Shown here: piece after piece, positions 8,161-17,664 of the stretch
Layout of the letters: the number at the start of each line of letters is the position of its first letter
Numbering within the stretch: the first letter of the stretch is position 1
From: Pseudomonadota bacterium
GTDB lineage: Bacteria; Pseudomonadota; Gammaproteobacteria; Burkholderiales; Burkholderiaceae_D
Assembly (NCBI GenBank): GCA_023422955.1
Contig: JAFAGG010000008.1
Coordinates: 1 to 64,000, forward strand
Reading direction: 5' to 3'
DNA: 64,000 nt
Notes under the pieces: model-generated
What the model saw: the letters and a program-made list of their open reading frames with translations, nothing else
Databases searched by the model: none
Told to the model about the DNA's origin: nothing
Translations under genes and position numbers: made by a program

Positions 8161-9351
8161 ATGGATTCGTCGCTTCAACGTGCCAAAGAGCTTTTCTTGC
8201 AGGGCATAGAACATTTTGAAAATGGCCGGCTCGAAGATGCCCGCATCGATTTTGAAGCCGCCCTGCGCTTCGCTCCTGATCGTCCTTCCTTGTTAGGCAA
8301 TCTCGGCATCACGCTGTTTCAGTTAGACCGTCGCAGCGAAGCCATGCCCTACCTGCAGGCAGCAAGCATTGCCGATCCCGATTATGTCGAAGCCTGGATT
8401 TGTCTGTCTATAGTCTACGAAACGTATGGGCAATGGCAGCAAGCCATCGCGACGCTGGACCGCTTGCATGCATTGCAACCGCAGCACGCCAGTTTTCTGG
8501 TGCGCAAGGGAGAATGCCATCTGCGCCTGGAAGACATTCATGCAGCCTTGCGCGCCTTCGATGCCGCCGTCAAAACCGATCCTAATTACGCCGATGCCTG
8601 GACCGCGCGCGGCAGCCTGCTGCGCGAACTGCATAGACTCGACGACGCGGCCCATTGCTTTCGCAAGTCGCTGGCCTGCGGCGGCGATGCAGAGCTGAAC
8701 CACTACTATCTCGCATCCGTTTCCGGCCTGGAAGTCATCCCGCCTCCGCCGCGCCGTTATGTGGAAGCCTTGTTCGACGATTACGCGCCCAGTTTTCAGG
8801 AACATGTCGTCCATCACCTGCGCTACCGCGGTCATGAATTGCTGCTGCAGGCGCTGCTGACAAGCGGGCGGCGATTTCATCGCGTACTGGATCTGGGATG
8901 CGGCACCGGCCTGTGCGGCAAGCTGCTGCAAGCGGTGGCGGAGGTAATCGATGGCGTCGATATTTCGCAGGCGATGCTGGAGCAGGCTGGCAAGCTGTGC
9001 GTCTATCGTCAGTTGATACACGCGGACTTGCCGTCGTACCTGGCGAGCGCCGATGAAAAGACGGACCTGATTGTCGCTGCCGATGTCTTCATTTACGTCG
9101 GCGAGCTGGCACCGATTTTCCAGGCAGCGCGCCGCCTGCTGGAGCCTGGCGGCTGTTTCGCGTTCACGGTGGAGTTGCCGAGCAATGGCGAGGATCTGCA
9201 ACTGCTGCCCAGCCTGCGCTATGCCCATTCCGAAACCTATATCCGGCAACTGGCGAATACCTTCGGATTTGAAATCAGCGACTGTTTCGCAGCGCCGATA
9301 CGGGAAGACCAGGGGAGACCGATACAGGGCATGTATTTCCATTTGCGCTAG
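8161..9351 (+). CDS. TPR-repeat protein with C-terminal SAM-dependent methyltransferase
   Basis: This 396-residue soluble protein starts with about five tetratricopeptide repeats (residues about 5-180), for example [20 protein letters not shown] and [21 protein letters not shown] class I methyltransferase domain follows (about 225-340). Motif I is [15 protein letters not shown] and motif II is the acidic [11 protein letters not shown]. Similar TPR-methyltransferase proteins are called contractile/trans-aconitate-like in some genomes, but the substrate is unknown. TPRs suggest a protein partner or target. The gene stands alone with 462 bp upstream. Confidence 0.85.
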   Translation: MDSSLQRAKELFLQGIEHFENGRLEDARIDFEAALRFAPDRPSLLGNLGITLFQLDRRSEAMPYLQAASIADPDYVEAWICLSIVYETYGQWQQAIATLDRLHALQPQHASFLVRKGECHLRLEDIHAALRAFDAAVKTDPNYADAWTARGSLLRELHRLDDAAHCFRKSLACGGDAELNHYYLASVSGLEVIPPPPRRYVEALFDDYAPSFQEHVVHHLRYRGHELLLQALLTSGRRFHRVLDLGCGTGLCGKLLQAVAEVIDGVDISQAMLEQAGKLCVYRQLIHADLPSYLASADEKTDLIVAADVFIYVGELAPIFQAARRLLEPGGCFAFTVELPSNGEDLQLLPSLRYAHSETYIRQLANTFGFEISDCFAAPIREDQGRPIQGMYFHLR

Positions 9352-9500
9352 TTTCCCGACTCGCGCCAGATCACGCCAAACAAGTGCTTCAAGCGAACGA
9401 AGGAAGTAGGGTTTCGCCTCTTTCTTTCCCAAATCCCGCTGTCAGCGATACGCATCACATGCTGCTACCATTGCGAATTTTTCACCTTTGGGTAGGCAAA

Positions 9501-9821
9501 ATGGCTTGGCTGATACTGGCAATCGCGGGTTTGTTTGAAATGGGTTGGGCGATAGGATTGAAATACACCGAGGGATTCAGTCGCTTGTGGCCGACTGTCT
9601 GGACCATCATTGCGATGACCATCAGTGTAATCATGTTGGGCATCGCCATGCGCACGCTGCCGGTAGGAACGGCCTATGCTGTGTGGACAGGTATCGGAAC
9701 GGTGGGCACCGTGATACTCGGCATCTACCTGTTCGGCGACTCGGCCGATGCAGGGCGACTGCTTTGCGTGGGACTGATCGTGGCCGGCATCATCGGTTTG
9801 AAACTCCTGTCACCGGATTGA
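9501..9821 (+). CDS. sugE: SMR-family exporter, SugE/Gdx (guanidinium) type
   Basis: This 106-residue four-helix small multidrug resistance protein works as a dual-topology dimer in the inner membrane. The essential membrane Glu13 lies in the Gdx-like context [20 protein letters not shown]. The signature [17 protein letters not shown] and the C-terminal helix [12 protein letters not shown] follow. Gdx-type members export guanidinium in exchange for protons; the close resemblance to SugE rather than EmrE favours this over broad drug export. ATG 9501 fits the family start; an in-frame ATG at 9384 would add 39 atypical residues. No clear guanidine riboswitch was found upstream. Confidence 0.9.
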   Translation: MAWLILAIAGLFEMGWAIGLKYTEGFSRLWPTVWTIIAMTISVIMLGIAMRTLPVGTAYAVWTGIGTVGTVILGIYLFGDSADAGRLLCVGLIVAGIIGLKLLSPD

Positions 9822-9844
9822 CCGGCCGCGCTCATGCACGGCGT

Positions 9845-11977
9845 TCACAGGAGAACATTGTCAGCCACCAGCAGCATGGCGCTGTGAGCCATGACCGTGA
9901 GACGGTGGCGCCTGGGCTGGCTGGCAGGCGCTCCATCGGGCGATGCGGCATCGATGGCCACTTCCCACGGCATATCCGGCGGCGGCAGGATGAATTCGCG
10001 ATCCTCGCCGGAAGCATTCAGCAATAGCAGCGACGCTGCCACGCCGCCCTGCCCCCTTCTGGCCGTTTCTTCCGAGTGCGTAATGCGGCGCAAAGCGAGC
10101 AGGCGCCCTTCGAAGAAATTCCAGCTTTCCTGAGTTATTTCATTACCGGTTTCGTCGAACCAGCTGGTGTCGGGCACCGAGCGCCAGATACGCGGACGGG
10201 CGCTGAAGAAATCGCCATTGGACAATACCGGACGTTCGCGCCGCAGTGCTATGCAGCGGCGCGTGAAATCGAGCAGCGCTTTTCCTGCCGCAGTATCCGC
10301 CAGGTTCCAATCGAACCAGGAAATCTCGTTGTCCTGGCAATAGGCATTGTTATTGCCCTGCTGGGTGCGGCCGAATTCATCGCCGCCCAATAGCATGGGC
10401 GTGCCGTTGGAAAAGAACAGCGTGATCAGCATTGCACGCTTCACGCGCTCGCGCCTGGCGATGACGTCCTTGTTGTTGGTCGGCCCTTCCGCTCCCCAGT
10501 TATTGCTTTCATTGGTGTTGGTGCCGTCACGGTTATGCTCGCGGTTGGCTTCGTTGTACTTATTGTTGTAGCTCACCAGGTCCTGCAGCGTGAAGCCATC
10601 GTGAGCGGTGATGAAATTGACCGAAGCCCAGGCGCGGCGGCGGTGATGGTTGAAGCGATCGGCCGAACCCAGCAAGCGGCTGGCGATATGCGGCCGCATG
10701 CCGGCATCGCCCTTCCAGAATTTTCTTGTCTCGTCGCGAAAGCGGTCATTCCATTCGGCAAAGCCGACCGGGTAATTGCCGAGCTGATAGCCGCCCGGCC
10801 CCAGGTCCCAGGGTTCGGAAATCAGCTTCAGGCGCGACAGCACCGGGTCCTGCAGCAAGGCATCGAAGAAACCTGCGCCCGGATCGTAGCCTTGTGCTTC
10901 GCGTCCCAGCGTGCTGCACAGATCGAAGCGGAATCCATCGACATGGTATTCCTGCGCCCAGTAACGCAGCGAATCCATCACCATCTGGATCACGCGCGGA
11001 TGCGCCAGGTTCAGCGTATTGCCGCAGCCGGTGTCGTTGACGATATGGCGCGAGCTGTCGGTGTGGTGGCGGTAATAAGTCGCATTGTCCAGCCCGCGCC
11101 AGCACAGCGTGGTGCCGATTTCGCTTTCCTCGCAGGTATGGTTGTACACCACGTCCAGAATCACTTCTATGCCGGCGGCATGCAACTGCCGTATCGCATG
11201 CTTCATTTCGTTCGGCTTGCCGGAAGCGAGATAGGCCGGTTCCGGCGCGAAGAAGGAAAGCGTGTTGTAGCCCCAGTAGTTGCGCAGGCCCAGGTTCTGC
11301 AGCCGGCGGTCCTGCAGGACCGCCTGCACCGGCAGCAGTTCTATCGCCGTGATGCCGAGCCTGACCAGGTGTTCGATGATGTAGGGATCGGCCAGTGCCG
11401 CGAAGGTGCCGCGCTGGCTGGGCGGAATATGCTCGGCGCGCATGGTCATGCCCTTCACATGCGCTTCGTAGATCACGGTCTTGCGCCACAAGGTATTGGG
11501 CGGCTGGTCGCCGTGCCAGTCGAAAGTCGTATCGATCACTACGCTTTTCGGCACAGCGGCAGCGCTGTCGCGGCGATCGAACGACAGATCGGCACGCTGC
11601 GACTGGTAGCGGTAGCCATACAGCGTATCCGACCAGCGCACTTTCCCGAACAGGGATTTCGCGTAGGGGTCGATCAGCAGCTTGTTCGGATTGAAGCGAT
11701 GTCCGCGCTCGGGCTGATAAGGCCCGTAGGCGCGGTAACCATACAGCGCGCCGCCGTGCACACCCGGCAGATAGCCGTGCCAGACATCGTTGGTATTTTC
11801 CGGCAACGCATACCGCGCGATTTCATGGCGCCCCGAGGGATCGAACAGGCAGACTTCGAGCTTGTGCGCATGCGCGGAAAATACCGCGAAATTGGTGCCG
11901 CCGCCATCGTAAGTCGCGCCCAGCGGATAAGGTGAACCGGACTCGATAGTAGGCGGAGGAAATGGGACAACCGCCAT
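9845..11977 (-). CDS. glgX: Glycogen debranching enzyme GlgX
   Basis: GlgX hydrolyses alpha-1,6 branches of glycogen that carry short outer chains. The protein of about 710 residues has an N-terminal CBM48-type domain (PYPLGATYDGGGTNFAVFSAHA), then the GH13_11 barrel. The nucleophile Asp352 lies in DGFRFDLCSTLGREA, the acid/base Glu in LKLISEPWDLG and the third Asp in NFITAHDGFTLQDLVSY. ATG 11977 (MAVVPFPPPT) matches the family start and follows the glgB stop by 2 bp, so the two genes are probably co-translated. It is the last gene of the glgE-treS-glgB-glgX operon and converges on sugE. Confidence 0.93.
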   Translation of the reverse strand: MAVVPFPPPTIESGSPYPLGATYDGGGTNFAVFSAHAHKLEVCLFDPSGRHEIARYALPENTNDVWHGYLPGVHGGALYGYRAYGPYQPERGHRFNPNKLLIDPYAKSLFGKVRWSDTLYGYRYQSQRADLSFDRRDSAAAVPKSVVIDTTFDWHGDQPPNTLWRKTVIYEAHVKGMTMRAEHIPPSQRGTFAALADPYIIEHLVRLGITAIELLPVQAVLQDRRLQNLGLRNYWGYNTLSFFAPEPAYLASGKPNEMKHAIRQLHAAGIEVILDVVYNHTCEESEIGTTLCWRGLDNATYYRHHTDSSRHIVNDTGCGNTLNLAHPRVIQMVMDSLRYWAQEYHVDGFRFDLCSTLGREAQGYDPGAGFFDALLQDPVLSRLKLISEPWDLGPGGYQLGNYPVGFAEWNDRFRDETRKFWKGDAGMRPHIASRLLGSADRFNHHRRRAWASVNFITAHDGFTLQDLVSYNNKYNEANREHNRDGTNTNESNNWGAEGPTNNKDVIARRERVKRAMLITLFFSNGTPMLLGGDEFGRTQQGNNNAYCQDNEISWFDWNLADTAAGKALLDFTRRCIALRRERPVLSNGDFFSARPRIWRSVPDTSWFDETGNEITQESWNFFEGRLLALRRITHSEETARRGQGGVAASLLLLNASGEDREFILPPPDMPWEVAIDAASPDGAPASQPRRHRLTVMAHSAMLLVADNVLL

Positions 11978-11979
11978 GC

Positions 11980-14244
11980 TCAGCCGGCGCGCTTCAGTAT
12001 CACCACCGACAGGGGCGGCAGGTTCATCAGTAGGGATTGCCCCATGCCGTGACTGCCATAAGGCTCGCTGACATAACGATCCGGATGGGGAAAGTTCGAA
12101 CCGCCGTAAATGCCGGCATCGGTATTGAGGATTTCCCGCCACTCGGTACGCACCGCATCCGATTCGCAAGGCACGCCTATCCGGTAGTTCTCACGCGGCA
12201 CCGGCGTCATGTTCAGCACCGCGAGCAAGGGTGCGCTGCCCTGCTCTCCCGTGCGCACATAAGCGAACACGCTGTTGGCCTGGTCGTCGCCGACCACCCA
12301 CCGGAAACCTTCATGCTCATGATCCTTCTGGTGCAGGGACGGCTCATTGCAGTACAGACGATTCAGGTCGCGCACCAGCTGCTGCACGCCCCGATGCCCC
12401 GGATCGTCCAGCAATTCCCACTGCGGCGAACCATCGTGATTCCACTCGGTCTGCTGGCCGAATTCGCAGCCCATGAACAGCAGTTTCTTGCCCGGATGGG
12501 TCCACATGAAACCGAGGTAGGCGCGCAGATTGGCCAGCCTGGTCGCAGGATCGGCGCCGGGCATGCGACCGTACAGCGAACCCTTGCCGTGCACCACTTC
12601 ATCATGCGAGATCGGCAGGATGAATTTTTCCGAGTAGGCATAGATCAGCCCGAAGGTCAGGTCGTTATGGTGATGCTGGCGATAGATCGGGTCCTGCTTC
12701 ATATAGCGCAGCGTATCCTGCATCCAGCCCATGTTCCACTTGTAATGAAAGCCCAGCCCGCCCTGCTCCACCGGCGCGGACACGCCGGGCCAAGCGGTCG
12801 ATTCTTCCGCGATCATGACGGCGCCGGGACAGCGTTCGGCCACGATCTGGTTCAACTGCCGCAGGAAGGCAATCGCTTCCAGGTTTTCGCGGCCGCCATG
12901 AACATTCGGCACCCACTCGCCGTGCGCGCGGCTATAGTCGCGGTACAGCATGGACGCCACCGCATCCACGCGCAGTCCGTCAACGTGATAATGCTCCAGC
13001 CATTCCAGCGCGCTGCCGATCAGGAAGGACTTCACTTCGTTGCGGCCCAGGTTGTAGATCAGTGTATTCCAGTCCTGGTGAAAACCTTCCTTCGGGTCGG
13101 CATGCTCATACAAGGCGGTGCCGTCGAAGTGCGCCAGTCCATGCGGATCGGAAGGGAAATGCGCCGGCACCCAATCCAGTATCACACCCAGACCCGCCTG
13201 GTGGCAGCGGTCAACGAACGATGCGAAGGCGGCGGGCGTGCCGAAGCGCGCGCTCGGCGCGTACAGCGCCAGCGGCTGGTAACCCCAGGAACCGCCGAAA
13301 GGATGCTCCATGATGGGCAGGAATTCCAGGTGCGTGAATCCCATGTTCAGTGCATACGGAATCAGCCGGTCGCCCAGTTCATGCCAGTTCAGGCTGCGCC
13401 CTTCTTCCTCCAGCAGCCGCAGCCAGGAGCCCGCATGCACTTCATACACCGACATCGGCGCCGACTGGCGATGCCGCTGTGCGCGGGTACGCATCCATTC
13501 CTCGTCGTGCCATGCTATCGGCCGGTCTGCCGTCACGACCGAGGCGGTGGACGGCGGCGCTTCGGTGGCACGCGCAACCGGGTCGGATTTCAAAGGCAGC
13601 ACGGTGCCATCGACACCCACGACTTCATACTGGTAACGCGTGCCCGGCCCCAGGCGCGGAATGAACAATTCCCACACACCCGATTCAAAGCGCAGCCGCA
13701 TCGGATGGCGGCGACCATCCCACTGATTGAAATCGCCGACCACCGATACCCGCCTTGCATTCGGCGCCCAGACCGCGAAGCGCGTGCCGGCAATGCCGTC
13801 GATCACCGCTGGATTGGCGCCCAGCGCGCGGCCGAGATCGCGATGCGTGCCCTCGGCAAAAAGATACAGGTCGACTTCCCCGAGCAGCAAACCGAAGCGA
13901 TACGGATCTTCCGTGTATTGGACCGTATCGAAACCGTCCTCGCCGGGCCAGGTAATGCGCAGCAGATACTGGCGATCGTTAGTCAGCGCCGGAACGATGC
14001 CGGCGAAAAGACCGCTCTGGTTCACGTTATACAGCGAGCCCAGCAATTCGCCATCGGCATCGTTTCCGGGATGCCGCGCAACGATGTCCACGCCGCGCGC
14101 GCCGGGCTGAAAAGTGCGGATTAGCGTCTTGCCGCCCATTCTGTGCGGGCCGAAGAAGGCAAAAGCATCCTCCAACCTGCCGTGCAATACCGCATCCAGC
14201 ATGCGCGGATCGACGCTGATCGCTTCATCGATAACGGTTTCCAT
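11980..14244 (-). CDS. glgB: 1,4-alpha-glucan branching enzyme GlgB
   Basis: GlgB makes alpha-1,6 branches by transferring an alpha-1,4 glucan segment. The protein of about 754 residues has an N-terminal region, a CBM48 ([24 protein letters not shown]) and the GH13_9 barrel. The nucleophile Asp427 is in [18 protein letters not shown], the acid/base Glu in [11 protein letters not shown] and the third Asp in [16 protein letters not shown] 14244 (METVIDEA) has GGAG eight bases upstream and is preferred to the ATG at 14283. The gene lies 49 bp behind treS and 2 bp before glgX. In this operon it would branch chains built by GlgE. Confidence 0.94.
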   Translation of the reverse strand: METVIDEAISVDPRMLDAVLHGRLEDAFAFFGPHRMGGKTLIRTFQPGARGVDIVARHPGNDADGELLGSLYNVNQSGLFAGIVPALTNDRQYLLRITWPGEDGFDTVQYTEDPYRFGLLLGEVDLYLFAEGTHRDLGRALGANPAVIDGIAGTRFAVWAPNARRVSVVGDFNQWDGRRHPMRLRFESGVWELFIPRLGPGTRYQYEVVGVDGTVLPLKSDPVARATEAPPSTASVVTADRPIAWHDEEWMRTRAQRHRQSAPMSVYEVHAGSWLRLLEEEGRSLNWHELGDRLIPYALNMGFTHLEFLPIMEHPFGGSWGYQPLALYAPSARFGTPAAFASFVDRCHQAGLGVILDWVPAHFPSDPHGLAHFDGTALYEHADPKEGFHQDWNTLIYNLGRNEVKSFLIGSALEWLEHYHVDGLRVDAVASMLYRDYSRAHGEWVPNVHGGRENLEAIAFLRQLNQIVAERCPGAVMIAEESTAWPGVSAPVEQGGLGFHYKWNMGWMQDTLRYMKQDPIYRQHHHNDLTFGLIYAYSEKFILPISHDEVVHGKGSLYGRMPGADPATRLANLRAYLGFMWTHPGKKLLFMGCEFGQQTEWNHDGSPQWELLDDPGHRGVQQLVRDLNRLYCNEPSLHQKDHEHEGFRWVVGDDQANSVFAYVRTGEQGSAPLLAVLNMTPVPRENYRIGVPCESDAVRTEWREILNTDAGIYGGSNFPHPDRYVSEPYGSHGMGQSLLMNLPPLSVVILKRAG

Positions 14245-14293
14245 TTTTTTGCTCCATATTTTTACTCCACATCTTTGCTCCACCTTTTACGCT

Positions 14294-17200
14294 TTATCCT
14301 CTGCGCAGCAGCAAGTCCGCCATACGCCCCATGCCATGCAGCGGCACGGGCAGCCAGGCCGGACGATTGGCGGCTTCGTAGCAGATTTCATAAGCGGCTT
14401 TCTCCAGCACGAACATGCGGCGCAAGGCATCGTCCGCCTCGGCCTGCGCCGGCAGGTGCGCACCATAGGCCGCCTTGCGATAGGCGGCGAGAAAAGCCTG
14501 CTGCGATTGCGGCACGAAGGCATCGAGGATCTGGCGCTTGCGGCCTTCCGCGTTCTCGCCCAGATCTTCCTGCCCGCTCTTGCGAGCGACGGCCGCGGCA
14601 TAGTCGAAGGAACGCCACAAGCCGGCCACATCGCGCATCGGGCTGTTCTTCTCGCGGCGCTGCTCCAGCGTGCGCGCCGGCTCGCCTTCGAAGTCCACGA
14701 TATACACATCGCCCTGCGCCACCAGCACCTGGCCCAAATGGAAATCGCCGTGAATGCGAATGCGCTTGCTGCCCAGGCCGGCGCGGGCAAGCTCTTCGAC
14801 CTTTTTCAGCAAGGTTTCGCGCTGCTCCAGCAAGCGCTGGGCGCATTCGGCATCGGCGCTGTCGCTCCAGTCCTGCTTGCTGCGCAATATGTCAAAGGCC
14901 GCTTCCAGTTGCTGCCTCGCTCCTTGCTGCCATTGCCTCACATCTTCCTCGGTCGCATCCAGCGGCGCAAAATCGGGCAAGTCGGTGGGCGTGGCCAGCG
15001 CATGATGCAGCTCGCCCAGGCGCTTGCCCAACATGGTGGCCAGTTGCGTCAACTCTTCTTCGGGATCGACTAGCTCCGGCGCCAGGGCTTCCGCCGAGAT
15101 CGACTCGGTCGCGGTGGAATGCTGGATCGCCCGCTCCAGCGTATCCAGCGTGTATTCCCAGGCATCGCCCTGGTTGTGCAGGAAGCGCTGCAGGATCATC
15201 AGCGTATGAGGCGTGCCATCCGCGCCGAAGCGCGTCACTTCGCCCAGCATCGCGGGGCTGTTCGCATAGCCGAGCTGCGTCAGGTAGCGCCCCATTTCCG
15301 CTTCCGGATGAATGCCGGGCGCAAGGTGGCGGATCAGCTTCAGCACCGCGCAATCTTCAATCACCAGCGAACTGTTGGACTGCTCCGCCGACAGGCGCCG
15401 TATCGCAGGCTCGTCTCCCAGGTCCAGACTGGCGAGTTCATCGGTGGAGATGAAGCGCACTTCTCCATCCGGGCAAGGCAGGCTGGCATTCGAACGCAGC
15501 AGGTCCAGGATCACATAGCTGAACGAATCCAGCGCAAAGGCATCGGTCAGAAAACCGACTGCATGGGCGCGCCGCACGCGTGCCAGCGCCAGTTGCTGCG
15601 GCAAGGCGGTGACGATATCTTCCTCGCGTATGTAACCCAGCGGCAGCAAGTAGCGGTCCTCGCCCTTGTCGGTCGTGATCTCGATCTCGGCCAACATGGC
15701 CGGCATCACATGGGGCCGTGCCTGCGCATGCGGCAGCAGCGTCGCCAGTGCGATGCGGGCCGAACGCAGCTCCTGCTGCTTGGCCGCGTACCAGCGCCGC
15801 TTGGGCAGGTAGGCCGGCAAGGCTTCCTTCTCCAACTGGCCGCGTCGCGGCGATTCCAGGATTTCCCTGATTTCCTTGCGCAGCACCAGCGTCGTGTATT
15901 CCGGCAAAGGCTCGGGCGCGGGCGCATGCCAGCTCGGCATCTTGGCTTCGGACGCCAGCAGGAACCAGTAGAAGCCGTAAGGCGGCAGCGTCAGCAGGTA
16001 AGGCAGCTGGCCTATGGGCGGAAACGCGGAGCCGCCTATCATTTCCAGCGGCACCTTCCCGGCGAACTCGGACAGATCGAGTTCGACCGCCTGTGCCGAA
16101 CGCGACACATTGGCCACGCACAGTATGGTTTCCGGCGCATGGCCCAGATCGCCCTCGTTGTACTGGCGCAGATAGGCGAGGATGCGGCGATTGGCCGGGT
16201 ACAGCATGGTGAAGCTGCCGCGGCCGAAGGCGTGATGCTGCTTGCGCACCGCCAGCAGGCGCCGCATCCAGTTCAGCAATGAATACGGATCGGCGGCCTG
16301 CGCTTCCACGTTCACCGCTTCGTAGCCGTACAGCGGGTCCATGAGGGGCGGCAGCACCAGCCGGGCCGGGTCGGCGCGCGAGAAGCCGCCATTGCGATCC
16401 GGCGTCCATTGCATGGGCGTGCGTACGCCGTCACGGTCGCCCAGGTGGATGTTGTCGCCCATGCCGATCTCGTCGCCGTAATAAAGGACCGGCGTGCCCG
16501 GCATGGACAGAAGAAAGCTATTGAGCAATTCCACCCGGCGACGGTCGCGCTCCACCAACGGCATCAGCCGGCGCCGTATGCCCATATTGATGCGGGCGCG
16601 CTTGTCGGAGGCATAGTAATTCCACAGGTAATCACGCTCGCGGTCGGTCACCATTTCCAGCGTCAGCTCGTCGTGGTTGCGCAGGAAGATCGCCCACTGG
16701 CAGGCTGCAGGAATTTCCGGCGTCTGGCGCAGGATGTCGGCAATCGGGAAACGGTCTTCCTGCGCGATCGCCATGTACATGCGCGGCATCAGCGGGAAGT
16801 GAAACGCCATGTGGCATTCATCGTTGTCGCCGAAATACGGCTGCACATCTTCCGGCCACATATTGGCTTCGGCCAGCAGCATGCGTCCCGGATAGGAGGC
16901 ATCGACCTCGGCGCGTATGCGCTTCAGGATTTCATGCGTCTCCGGCAGGTTTTCATTGCTGGTGCCTTCGCGCTCGATCAGATAAGGCACCGCGTCCAGG
17001 CGCAGACCATCCACGCCCAGGTCCAGCCAGTACTTCATGATTTCCAGCACCGCCTTCAGCACGCGCGGGTTGTCGAAGTTCAGGTCCGGCTGGTGCGAAT
17101 AGAAGCGATGCCAGAAGAAGGCATTGGCGACCGGGTCCTTGGTCCAGTTGGATTTTTCGGTATCGCAGAAAATGATGCGCGTGTCGGCATAGGCTTCGTC

Positions 17201-17662
17201 ATTGTCGGACCACACGTAGAAATTGCGCGCCGACGATCCGGGCTTGGCCTTTCTCGCGCGCTGGAACCACGGATGCTGATCCGACGTGTGGTTGATCACC
17301 AGCTCGGTGATCACGCGCAAGCCGCGCTTGTGCGCCTCGGCGATGAAGCGCTTGGCGTCGGCCAGCGTGCCGTAGTCCGGATGCACGCCGCGGTATTCGG
17401 CGATGTCGTATCCATCGTCGCGGCGCGGCGATGGATAGAACGGCAGCAGCCACACCGTATTCACGCCCAGGTCGGCAATGTAGTCGAGCTTGGCGATCAG
17501 GCCGGCAAAGTCGCCGACGCCATCGTTATTGGCGTCGAAATACGACTTCACATGCAGTTGATAAACGATCGCATCCTTGTACCACAGCGGATCCTCCGAA
17601 AATCCCATCTTGCGCGCGAGTGAATCGCTGACCACGCGACGCGGCGTCTTCCGTCTTTCCAT
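14294..17662 (-). CDS. treS: Trehalose synthase / maltokinase fusion (TreS-Mak)
   Basis: This 1122-residue bifunctional enzyme interconverts trehalose and maltose (TreS, about residues 15-560), then phosphorylates maltose to alpha-maltose-1-phosphate (maltokinase, about 590-1120). In TreS the nucleophile Asp223 is in DGLRLDAVPYLIEREGTSNEN, the acid/base in MLLAEANMWPEDV, and FLRNHDELTLEM carries the third Asp. The kinase part shows the aminoglycoside-kinase-like loop HGDFHLGQVL followed by VYIVDFEGEPAR. In many bacteria these are separate proteins in a complex; fusion is common in proteobacteria. It follows glgE by 2 bp. Its product is the donor for GlgE. Confidence 0.94.
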   Translation of the reverse strand: MERRKTPRRVVSDSLARKMGFSEDPLWYKDAIVYQLHVKSYFDANNDGVGDFAGLIAKLDYIADLGVNTVWLLPFYPSPRRDDGYDIAEYRGVHPDYGTLADAKRFIAEAHKRGLRVITELVINHTSDQHPWFQRARKAKPGSSARNFYVWSDNDEAYADTRIIFCDTEKSNWTKDPVANAFFWHRFYSHQPDLNFDNPRVLKAVLEIMKYWLDLGVDGLRLDAVPYLIEREGTSNENLPETHEILKRIRAEVDASYPGRMLLAEANMWPEDVQPYFGDNDECHMAFHFPLMPRMYMAIAQEDRFPIADILRQTPEIPAACQWAIFLRNHDELTLEMVTDRERDYLWNYYASDKRARINMGIRRRLMPLVERDRRRVELLNSFLLSMPGTPVLYYGDEIGMGDNIHLGDRDGVRTPMQWTPDRNGGFSRADPARLVLPPLMDPLYGYEAVNVEAQAADPYSLLNWMRRLLAVRKQHHAFGRGSFTMLYPANRRILAYLRQYNEGDLGHAPETILCVANVSRSAQAVELDLSEFAGKVPLEMIGGSAFPPIGQLPYLLTLPPYGFYWFLLASEAKMPSWHAPAPEPLPEYTTLVLRKEIREILESPRRGQLEKEALPAYLPKRRWYAAKQQELRSARIALATLLPHAQARPHVMPAMLAEIEITTDKGEDRYLLPLGYIREEDIVTALPQQLALARVRRAHAVGFLTDAFALDSFSYVILDLLRSNASLPCPDGEVRFISTDELASLDLGDEPAIRRLSAEQSNSSLVIEDCAVLKLIRHLAPGIHPEAEMGRYLTQLGYANSPAMLGEVTRFGADGTPHTLMILQRFLHNQGDAWEYTLDTLERAIQHSTATESISAEALAPELVDPEEELTQLATMLGKRLGELHHALATPTDLPDFAPLDATEEDVRQWQQGARQQLEAAFDILRSKQDWSDSADAECAQRLLEQRETLLKKVEELARAGLGSKRIRIHGDFHLGQVLVAQGDVYIVDFEGEPARTLEQRREKNSPMRDVAGLWRSFDYAAAVARKSGQEDLGENAEGRKRQILDAFVPQSQQAFLAAYRKAAYGAHLPAQAEADDALRRMFVLEKAAYEICYEAANRPAWLPVPLHGMGRMADLLLRRG

Positions 17663-17664
17663 GC

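Noticed and set aside
9352..9500. Possible guanidine riboswitch before the SugE-type gene
   Set aside because: I looked for the conserved ykkC core and for paired ACGR-loop hairpins (guanidine-II) and found no clear match. A covariance search would decide.
10535..11935. Long plus-strand open frame antisense to glgX
   Set aside because: It mirrors the codon pattern of glgX, has no domain signature and no ribosome site. GC-rich genes often create such shadows.
12037..14124. 695-codon plus-strand open frame antisense to glgB
   Set aside because: Lies fully inside glgB, which has all catalytic motifs; the antisense protein is His/Arg-rich low-complexity with no family features.
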